A program made the position numbers and the translations under genes. A model generated the notes under the pieces. It had not been told where the DNA came from, did no database searches, and saw only the letters and a list, made by a program, of their open reading frames with translations. This document shows positions 22,137 to 28,445 of a stretch of DNA of 28,445 bases, in pieces. Location of the stretch: NCBI GenBank assembly GCA_934746785.1, contig CAKVFO010000025.1:1-28445 (forward strand). Reading direction: 5' to 3'. Source of the DNA: an uncultured Clostridium sp. GTDB lineage: Bacteria; Bacillota; Clostridia; Clostridiales; Clostridiaceae. Numbering within the stretch: the stretch's first letter is position 1; each line of letters starts with the position of its first letter.

Positions 22137-23657
22137 CTATTTTTTACATATATTTTTATATCTTTCATTATAAATTACATCTTCTAACATACTACTAGAT
22201 GTAACATTTTCTCCTGAAATAAAGAACTTAAATATTTCATCTGAATATCCAAAAGCATATTGAAATCCCTTATTATCTTCAATAACCTTAGCATCTTCAT
22301 TATATCCATCAACTCTCCAGAAAGCGAGGTCAGGAACTTTATACCCGCTTTTACTCCATTTTTCCTGTATCCTCTTATATTCAGTATCACTTATTAAATG
22401 CTCTTTTATATCTTTTCTATTTCTATTAGATAATTTGCATCTGCTATCAAAAATAAATAAAATCTTTTTTGGAAGCTTATCCATATTAATCCCATTCTTA
22501 ATTGCTGCAAATAATACTAAATCTAAAATAGATTCAATATTAATTTCATCTGTATAAGAATAAGCTGCAGTTTCATTTATTCTATCTATGAGATTTTCAC
22601 TCTTAATTCTCACTAAATTAGGATTAGGAGAATTTATCATAATATAATTTTTATATTTATCTTTATTCTTTTCTAAAAGATATAGTGCTGTACTTACACC
22701 TGTAATAAATACTGGTGATTTTCTTGTACTTTTTATACTTTTCTTATTAAGACCTATACATACTAGTGTATCTCCCTTGGTCTTTATATTAAAGTTCTTT
22801 AAGTCATCCCACTTTTCATAAAGGTCTTTTCTTTTAGAATTATCTTTCATATTACAAATGCCTTCTATAATATCATAAGGATATAGCTGTTCCTTTTTCA
22901 TTTTATCCTCAGAACTTTTTGATTCAAGAACATTTAAATAATCTAAAAATCTCTTTTTATCATGTCTTATAAATGCCTTTTTATATCTGTTTAAAGTTGT
23001 GATATTATAATCGCCATACTTAATTTCACGCCAATTTCCTTCACTCATATCCTGCTCTAGTATATCTATTCTCTTTCTTAAAAGTGTAAGTAAATTTCTG
23101 TACTCTTTTGATGATAAATCTAAAGCTATTCTCGTCTTTCTTGCAAGATCCTTTGACTGTTTAGATGATGCATTTTCAGATTTTAACCATTTACCTAAAC
23201 TTGATGGTTTTTCTGCCTTTAAATCTTTACTTATCTGCTTTCTCATTAAAGCTATTGCTTCACCTTGTAAATAAGTATCAAAAAGACTATATAAATCATC
23301 CCATCTTCCATACACAGGAATTAAATCAATGCTTGAAGCTAAATATGAACTATTCATCGAAGCTAAATGCTTAATTATGACTCTGAAAACTCTTCTTTCT
23401 CCCAAACCCTTTTCCTTGTCTCTTAAGTAAAACAATAATTTCATTGCCTGCTTTGGATTTTCATTATAGGCATCCATAAAAATATTTATAATAACCTCAT
23501 CCTTCTCATATCTTAAAAATCCTGCTTTGGCATAGAAATTAATAAGGCTGTCTTCCTTTGCCTCTTCTCCTAATGAATACTCTTCTAAATCCTCAAATAA
23601 CTCTTCATCAGATCTTATTAAATCTTCCTTTAGAGAATTTAAAAAACTTAAATCCAT
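22137..23657 (-). CDS. DUF2828-family protein (TROVE/VWA-like) with degenerate metal site
   Basis: This 506-aa protein has the DUF2828 layout. The N-terminal helical repeat part includes NPKQAMKLLFYLRDKEKGLG and DLIPVYGRWDDLYSLFD, as in Ro60/TROVE-like RNA-binding proteins. The C-terminal part is von Willebrand A-like (from about residue 290). In active VWA domains the first strand ends in D-x-S-x-S; here it reads TLVCIGLNKKSIKS, lacking the Asp, and the later strand is KKILFIFDSRCKL. RNA binding is possible from the fold; metal-dependent adhesion is unlikely. The start follows GTAGGAGGAGTTACAT. It is a single-gene unit. Confidence 0.75.
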   Translation of the reverse strand: MDLSFLNSLKEDLIRSDEELFEDLEEYSLGEEAKEDSLINFYAKAGFLRYEKDEVIINIFMDAYNENPKQAMKLLFYLRDKEKGLGERRVFRVIIKHLASMNSSYLASSIDLIPVYGRWDDLYSLFDTYLQGEAIALMRKQISKDLKAEKPSSLGKWLKSENASSKQSKDLARKTRIALDLSSKEYRNLLTLLRKRIDILEQDMSEGNWREIKYGDYNITTLNRYKKAFIRHDKKRFLDYLNVLESKSSEDKMKKEQLYPYDIIEGICNMKDNSKRKDLYEKWDDLKNFNIKTKGDTLVCIGLNKKSIKSTRKSPVFITGVSTALYLLEKNKDKYKNYIMINSPNPNLVRIKSENLIDRINETAAYSYTDEINIESILDLVLFAAIKNGINMDKLPKKILFIFDSRCKLSNRNRKDIKEHLISDTEYKRIQEKWSKSGYKVPDLAFWRVDGYNEDAKVIEDNKGFQYAFGYSDEIFKFFISGENVTSSSMLEDVIYNERYKNICKK

Positions 23658-23690
23658 ATGTAACTCCTCCTACTTTATACATATAAAGAC

Positions 23691-23771
23691 AAGACACCTT
23701 GCTGATTACTTAGCTGTAGGTGTCTTTATCAAGATACTCTGGTAGTTATAATAGCTGTTGGTATCTTTTTT
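23691..23771. other. Two similar tandem hairpins
   Basis: Hairpin A pairs AAGACACC (23691-23698) with GGTGTCTT (23719-23726). Hairpin B pairs AAGATAC (23731-23737) with GTATCTT (23761-23767), then TTTT. The two share the inner sequence TAGCTGT. In plus-strand RNA, hairpin B can extend to the loop with wobble pairs and ends in a T-run, as a plus-strand terminator would. On the minus strand both lie in the 5' leader of the DUF2828 gene and after the 66-aa gene. I see no gene in 23658-23823. Confidence 0.5.
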
Positions 23772-23823
23772 ACATGTATATGTCATACAGCTTAATTATA
23801 GTACATTTTCTTTATTATGTTAA

Positions 23824-24015
23824 TTATTTTTTTGTAATCTCTTTAATTTTTATTATTAAATTCGACTGAATGTACTCAGATTTTGAAAAACCTTTTCTAA
23901 AATATCTTATTTGTTTATATTGAATTCCCTGCATTTCAAAATCTAAAACATCTATTCTTTCACCTTTAAATACTATTGGTTCTCTTTTCCCTTTTACAGT
24001 TACATGTAATTCCAA
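23824..24015 (-). CDS. Hypothetical protein, 63 aa, downstream of the ABC-F gene
   Basis: This small basic protein is probably beta-rich (ELHVTVKGKREPIVFKGERI) with no membrane segment or known motif. The frame is open from a GTG at 24024 directly after the ABC-F stop. The AGTAGGTG across that junction is better placed for the TTG at 24015, 6 bases later, so I use that start. It is certainly in the ABC-F operon. Function unknown. Confidence 0.55.
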   Translation of the reverse strand: MELHVTVKGKREPIVFKGERIDVLDFEMQGIQYKQIRYFRKGFSKSEYIQSNLIIKIKEITKK

Positions 24016-24024
24016 AAACTTCAC

Positions 24025-25938
24025 CTACTTGTTCTTCTTATATTCTTCTATTTGAATTGCTATATTTTCTAGATACTCATATCTTTCATATCTAAATAAT
24101 AAATCTTCTTCAAGCTTTTCTTTTTCTTCCATAAGTTCTTGAAGCTTTCCATAAGATGAAGCATTCTTTGCCATTTCTTCTTCAAGCTCGCCTATTCTTT
24201 CTTCAAGTTTTTCTATGATTCCTGGAGTTTCGTCATATTCTTTTTGTTCTTTAAATGAAAACTTAGGTCTATTATCTCTTTCACGAGTTCTTTCTTTTTC
24301 AACCTTCTTTTCCTTCTTATTTTCATTTTCATGCTGAATCTTTTCTACTTCAGCTGTAATTAAATAATCACTGTAGTTTCCATTGTAGCTTCTTATCTTT
24401 CCATTACCTTCATAAAAGAATATCTTATTACAAATTCTATCTAAGAAATATCTATCATGGGATACAACAACTACAACTCCTACAAAGCTGTCTAAAAAGT
24501 CTTCTAATATAGTTAAAGTATTAATATCAAGATCATTAGTAGGCTCATCTAGTAAAAGTACATTTGGAGCTTCCATTAAAACTCTTAAAAGATGAAGTCT
24601 TCTTCTTTCTCCTCCTGATAACTTTTCTATTCTTGTATACTGCATTGTTCCATCAAATAAGAACTTTTCACACATAGTACCTGCTGTTATCTTAGTTCCA
24701 TCAGAAACTGGAATATACTCTCCACCTTCTCTAACATAATCAATTACTCTCATGTTAGTATCAATATCTCTATCATCTTGAGCAAAGCAGCCTATCTTTA
24801 CAGTTTCACCAACTTCTATTTTACCTGCATCAGGTGTTAATCTTCCTCTTATCATATTAATTAATGTAGATTTTCCTGCTCCATTTTCACCTATAATACC
24901 TATTCTATCTTCCTTTGTGAAAATATAGTTAAAATCTTTAATTAAAGTTCTATTATCAAAGGATTTAGTAAGCCATTCTATTTCTATAATCTTCTTACCA
25001 AGTCTAGTTCCTACAAAGTTCATTTCAACATCAGTTACGGGTTTAATATAATCTCTATTAACTAACTCTTCAAATCTTTGAAGTCTTGCTTTTTGCTTAG
25101 TGGTTCTAGCCTTTGCTCCTCTTTTTACCCACTTTAATTCCTTTCTTATAAGAGATTGTCTCTTAGCTTCTTCAGACTCTTCTCTTTCTATTCTTTCCAT
25201 TTTCTTTTCAAGGAACTTTGTATAGTTTCCTTCATATGTATATAGATTTCCTCTATCAAGTTCAATTGTTCTATTAGATACTCTATCTAAGAAATATCTA
25301 TCATGGGTAATCATTAAAAGAGCTCCCTTTCTAGAATTCAAATAATCTTCAAGCCACTCTATAGAATCTGAATCTAAGTGATTAGTAGGCTCGTCTAAGA
25401 TTAAAAGTTCACAAGGAGTTATTAAAGCTGATGCTAAGGCAACTCTCTTTCTTTGTCCTCCTGAAAGATTTTTAATTTTTTCATCATAGTTAGTTATTCC
25501 AAGCTTATTTAGAATTATCTTAGCTTCACTTTCAAGTTCCCAAAGGTTTAAAGCATCTATCTCACCTTGAACCTTTAAAAGTTTATTATTAAGCTCATCA
25601 TTCATTTCATGATTCATCTTTTCTAAGATTCTTTCATATTCCATTAAAAGCTTAATTTCTCTTGTTTCTCCTCTGAAAATCTGTTCAATTACAGTAGCAT
25701 CTTCTTTAAAATCAGGATTTTGTGATAAGTATTCTATCCTTGCATTTTTATTTTTAACCATAGTACCGTCAAAAAATTCATCTTTTCCTGCAACTATTTT
25801 TAAAAGTGTAGATTTACCTGCACCATTTATACCAATTATTCCTATCTTATCTCCTTCATTTATTCCAAGAGATATATTATTTAATAAGACCTTTTCACTA
25901 TAGCTCTTACTTACATTTTCTAACGTAACTAAATTCAT
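24025..25938 (-). CDS. ABC-F ATPase, Uup-like
   Basis: This 637-aa soluble protein has two ABC domains: Walker A GINGAGKST and GENGAGKST; signatures LSGGQRKRVALA and LSGGERRRLHLL; Walker B LLILDEPTNHLD and VLLLDEPTNDLD. Between them lies the ABC-F linker rich in Arg/Lys (KRGAKARTTKQKARLQRF). The last 90 residues form a coiled coil as in Uup. ABC-F proteins act on the ribosome, and Uup-type members are linked to ribosome function and DNA transposition phenotypes; no membrane partner is encoded. I use the ATG at 25938, after AAAAGGAAGTAAAATAT; a TTG at 25971 would add 11 residues over that site. A leader hairpin lies about 90-145 bases upstream. Confidence 0.92.
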   Translation of the reverse strand: MNLVTLENVSKSYSEKVLLNNISLGINEGDKIGIIGINGAGKSTLLKIVAGKDEFFDGTMVKNKNARIEYLSQNPDFKEDATVIEQIFRGETREIKLLMEYERILEKMNHEMNDELNNKLLKVQGEIDALNLWELESEAKIILNKLGITNYDEKIKNLSGGQRKRVALASALITPCELLILDEPTNHLDSDSIEWLEDYLNSRKGALLMITHDRYFLDRVSNRTIELDRGNLYTYEGNYTKFLEKKMERIEREESEEAKRQSLIRKELKWVKRGAKARTTKQKARLQRFEELVNRDYIKPVTDVEMNFVGTRLGKKIIEIEWLTKSFDNRTLIKDFNYIFTKEDRIGIIGENGAGKSTLINMIRGRLTPDAGKIEVGETVKIGCFAQDDRDIDTNMRVIDYVREGGEYIPVSDGTKITAGTMCEKFLFDGTMQYTRIEKLSGGERRRLHLLRVLMEAPNVLLLDEPTNDLDINTLTILEDFLDSFVGVVVVVSHDRYFLDRICNKIFFYEGNGKIRSYNGNYSDYLITAEVEKIQHENENKKEKKVEKERTRERDNRPKFSFKEQKEYDETPGIIEKLEERIGELEEEMAKNASSYGKLQELMEEKEKLEEDLLFRYERYEYLENIAIQIEEYKKNK

Positions 25939-26027
25939 ATATTTTACTTCCTTTTGATTATTACTTTTCAATTAAATTTATAGTAACATAGAAAGACTTT
26001 TTCTTCAATTTATCTCTATTGATAAAA

Positions 26028-26082
26028 GAAGTAATATTTTTATGCTCCAAATCACAACCAGTCGCTTAAAAATATTACTTCT
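26028..26082 (-). terminator. Hairpin between the deacetylase and ABC-F genes (terminator or attenuator)
   Basis: In the leftward RNA, AGAAGTAATATTTTTA pairs perfectly with TAAAAATATTACTTCT around a loop of about 24 bases, followed by TTTATC. A complete ribosome binding site (AAGGAGG) lies just before the stem with no ATG, GTG or TTG at a proper distance. It may end the deacetylase transcript or attenuate the ABC-F gene. Confidence 0.6.
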
Positions 26083-26154
26083 ACCTCCTTAAATACTAAC
26101 GAAAATTTTGCTTTTCGGTTCTCTTGCCAGCCTACAATTATTTTTTAACATTTT

Positions 26155-27012
26155 TTAATTAGTCCAAACATCCATTATTTGATCAAAATTTCCCCTATCT
26201 ATCATATATCTATTTTGATAAAAGTCAGAATTATCTGCTGCTATTGGATATGGTGCAAGAATAAACCCATTACTAAACTCTGCTTTTTCACTTAAATCTG
26301 CTAAGGTATCAGAACTTTCACCAAATGGATAAGCAATACTTGTAATTTTCACCTCTAGTTCATTTTCTAAAACCTCTTTACTCTTTTTTATATCTTCAAA
26401 AAATTCTTTATGAAGATCTTTTTCTAAAAACTTCGCCCCATTATCTTCAAAATAATGCATATTGTATGTATGCGAACCAAAAGAAGCTAACCCGCTGTCT
26501 CTCATTTCCTTTAACTGATCCCAATCACATAAAGGCATATTACTAAAATCCTTATTACCAACCTGTCCTGCTATAACAAAAACAGTAAAAGGTATATTTC
26601 TCTCCTTTAAAATTGGATAAGCATTTTTATATAAAGTTTCATCAGCATCATCAAAGCATATCCATACACATTTATCTGGAAACTTTCCTGATATTCTAAA
26701 ATTTTCAACTTCTTCTAAAGTAGCAAAATATGCTCCCTCTTCTATAAGTCTATCCATTTGTTTCTCAAATTCATTTGTATACACAGAATAATGATTAAGT
26801 TCATCTGAATCAATTACCTTTTGCATAAATCTATTCCATACATTCGAATTTCTAACTCTATGATAATCTAAGGCTATACAATTATTCATATTAGATATAT
26901 CAACATATTTATCACCATTATCAAATGCCTCTTTATTCCATACAGATATAATTTTTATTCCTATTGAAGTTAGTATAAGTATAGTAATAACAACACATAA
27001 AATTTTCTTCAT
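26155..27012 (-). CDS. Poly-N-acetylglucosamine deacetylase (IcaB/PgaB-like)
   Basis: This 285-aa protein has an N-terminal membrane anchor or signal (ILCVVITILILTSIGIKII), then a NodB-type polysaccharide deacetylase fold: IALDYHRV near residue 47, the metal-site motif VWICFDDADETLYKNAYPIL, FGSHTYNMHY (zinc His-x3-His type), and IAYPFGES. The FDDxD form is as in IcaB rather than the common FDDG. It would remove acetyl groups from exported poly-beta-1,6-GlcNAc at the cell surface, aiding retention in biofilm. It follows the synthase by 3 bases. Confidence 0.87.
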   Translation of the reverse strand: MKKILCVVITILILTSIGIKIISVWNKEAFDNGDKYVDISNMNNCIALDYHRVRNSNVWNRFMQKVIDSDELNHYSVYTNEFEKQMDRLIEEGAYFATLEEVENFRISGKFPDKCVWICFDDADETLYKNAYPILKERNIPFTVFVIAGQVGNKDFSNMPLCDWDQLKEMRDSGLASFGSHTYNMHYFEDNGAKFLEKDLHKEFFEDIKKSKEVLENELEVKITSIAYPFGESSDTLADLSEKAEFSNGFILAPYPIAADNSDFYQNRYMIDRGNFDQIMDVWTN

Positions 27013-27015
27013 AAG

Positions 27016-28445
27016 CTACCTCACATTACCTAATTCCCTTATTGGGTTATGTTTAAATTTAATTACTTTTTCACTTTGTAATAAATCATAAGTTTCATTA
27101 TTCACTAAGTTTAATGAAAGCATCTCTTCCTTAGTTGTATTATTTGGAGCTTTTCTCCTATTAAGCCTGCCAAATCTTTTTAAATTATAGAACTTCCATA
27201 CAAATAAGATTAAGAAACTTAATACAAAATATCTAATTGTATTTAATGAAAGGTATCTTATATCATCATTAGTTATTTTCATGGCTGATTTTACTATTCC
27301 TATAAATGAATCATTACATCCTAAACATCCACTTATAAATAAATAGACTACTAGAAACATATAAAAACTCATAAAAACATTTACTAACATAGCTATTACT
27401 TTTCCTACTATCTTTTGTTTAGATTTAACAGTATAAACTGTGCTTTCTTTCTCCTCATCATTATCTATAGTACCTCTATCAGGAGACTTCCAAGTAGCAT
27501 ATCCCCCTCGTATAGTTGACATAATAGATTTTGGGAGAGCTCTTACTACTACAAAAGCATTAATTATCCAATAAAATATAGGATACCATGATGCCCATAT
27601 GTAATACTTCATTATGTTATCATAAACCGATTCATGCTTAATTGAAATAAACAATTGAATAAAACTTAACATTGATAAAGCAAAGGCACTAAAACTAAAG
27701 AATACTAAAATATCCTGTCTATATTTAGCTGTGAAAATTGTAAGTGCTGAAAAGGCTATCCAACTTATAGACCATAATATACTAAATACTTGTTCTATAT
27801 ATATTGGCCATAATCTTCTTTGCCTCCAATCCTTGAATATGCCAGCATGTCTGAATATAATTTCTTGTCCTCCTTGAGCCCATCTAACTCTCTGATTCCA
27901 TAATCCAGATATTGTTTCAGGTACAAGCATCCAGCATAATGCTCGTGGTTCATATCTGATATCCCAAAACTTTCTTTGAAGCTTCCAAGAAACTGCTATG
28001 TCTTCAGTTATAATATCCCTATCCCATAAATCCACACTCATAAGTGCCTTTTTTCTATAGGCAACAATTACACCTGATACGGTCATAACTTTTCCTAAAA
28101 TTCTTTGAGTTCTTTTTATAAGTCCTATAATTGAAGCATATTCAACAAGCTGAAGTTTACTAATAAGAGTATCCCTATTTCTAATTCTAGGGTTTCCTGT
28201 TACTGCACCAACTCTTTCACCATTTTCCAAAAATTGTCTTACAAGATAATAAGGTGCCATATCATCTAATATTGCATCTGAATCTATACAAATAAGATAT
28301 TCATATTTTGCTGCATGGGCAGCCATATGAAGTGCATTCGCCTTTCCCTTATTCTCCAAGCAATTAATAACTCTTAGTTTATCATACTTTAAGGCAAGCT
28401 CCTCTAGTATTTTACCAGTATTGTCTGAACTCCCATCATTTACAG
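27016..28445 (-). CDS. Poly-beta-1,6-GlcNAc synthase, PgaC fused to a PgaD-like tail (5' end outside window)
   Basis: The frame is open to the window edge, where it reads VNDGSSDNTGKI, so the true start lies to the right; the TTG at 28359 is internal. The protein is a processive family 2 glycosyltransferase: CIDSDAILD (DxD), DIITEDIAV (acceptor Asp), and NQRVRWAQGGQE (QxxRW), then several membrane segments, as in PgaC/IcaA. After a charged gap there are two more membrane segments and a cytosolic end, FVWKFYNLKRFGR then KEEMLSLNLVNNETYDLLQ. This closely follows E. coli PgaD as I recall it (VWALYNKLRF, then EYAESLAIPDELYQQLQ). PgaD is normally a separate subunit. The deacetylase gene follows. 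Confidence 0.88.
   Translation of the reverse strand, partial: VNDGSSDNTGKILEELALKYDKLRVINCLENKGKANALHMAAHAAKYEYLICIDSDAILDDMAPYYLVRQFLENGERVGAVTGNPRIRNRDTLISKLQLVEYASIIGLIKRTQRILGKVMTVSGVIVAYRKKALMSVDLWDRDIITEDIAVSWKLQRKFWDIRYEPRALCWMLVPETISGLWNQRVRWAQGGQEIIFRHAGIFKDWRQRRLWPIYIEQVFSILWSISWIAFSALTIFTAKYRQDILVFFSFSAFALSMLSFIQLFISIKHESVYDNIMKYYIWASWYPIFYWIINAFVVVRALPKSIMSTIRGGYATWKSPDRGTIDNDEEKESTVYTVKSKQKIVGKVIAMLVNVFMSFYMFLVVYLFISGCLGCNDSFIGIVKSAMKITNDDIRYLSLNTIRYFVLSFLILFVWKFYNLKRFGRLNRRKAPNNTTKEEMLSLNLVNNETYDLLQSEKVIKFKHNPIRELGNVR

Noticed and set aside
23691..23771. Guanidine-II-type (mini-ykkC) riboswitch, because of the paired hairpins
   Set aside because: The hairpin loops lack the ACGR motif required for that class.
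24025..25938. Membrane ABC transporter
   Set aside because: Two ABC domains in one chain with an ABC-F linker and coiled-coil end, and no permease gene nearby.
25939..26154. T-box or known riboswitch in the ABC-F leader
   Set aside because: No T-box sequence or other aptamer signature was recognised; only the terminator-like hairpin can be supported.

Overview
The window is very AT-rich DNA, with A/T-ending codons and strong AGGAGG-type ribosome binding sites. It looks like a low-GC Firmicute, most likely a Clostridium. C. perfringens is my best guess, from gene style (an UviB/BhlA-like holin, T7SS toxin modules), but no marker gene here settles the species. No tRNA, rRNA, CRISPR array, insertion sequence or integrase was found.

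Layout: (1) 1-4360 is a mixed flank: a 42-aa CxCxC protein, an orphan ParA/MinD-like P-loop ATPase, a possible small RNA, and a divergent EamA transporter/TetR pair. (2) 4363-14800 is a compact siphovirus-tail island. It holds lysozyme-type endolysin, holin, repeat-bearing tail fibre, Gp37-like tail protein, a baseplate-like protein, distal tail protein, short tape measure, two tail chaperones, major tail protein and a tail-completion protein, plus a control region (ArpU-like activator, Cro-like protein, ImmR-like repressor, ImmA-like protease). Terminase, portal, capsid, replication and integration genes are all absent. I read it as an F-type (flexible, non-contractile) phage-tail bacteriocin comparable in plan to Listeria monocin. 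(3) 14869-16210 holds two small unknown genes and endonuclease V. (4) 16207-22023 is a T7SS polymorphic-toxin module read leftward: three small WXG100/LXG-partner-like proteins, a possible chaperone, a PT-TG/AHH nuclease toxin, a DUF1629-SUFU immunity protein, a MORN-repeat protein and a frame-shifted immunity-type relic coupled to endonuclease V. (5) 22137-28445 holds a DUF2828 protein with a degenerate metal site, a small unknown, a Uup-like ABC-F ATPase, and a poly-N-acetylglucosamine pair in which the PgaC synthase appears fused to PgaD, followed by an IcaB/PgaB-like deacetylase. The synthase runs off the right edge.

How the tail island may work (inference from sites seen): a GAAC-N4-GTTC LexA-type box sits at the ImmA-like promoter. 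DNA damage would raise the protease, which would remove the ImmR-like repressor from a set of three matching 19-bp operators. That would release the Cro-like and ArpU-like genes. The ArpU-like protein would then turn on the late tail operon from a promoter region carrying a strong dyad, and holin plus endolysin would release particles whose specificity lies in the fibre.
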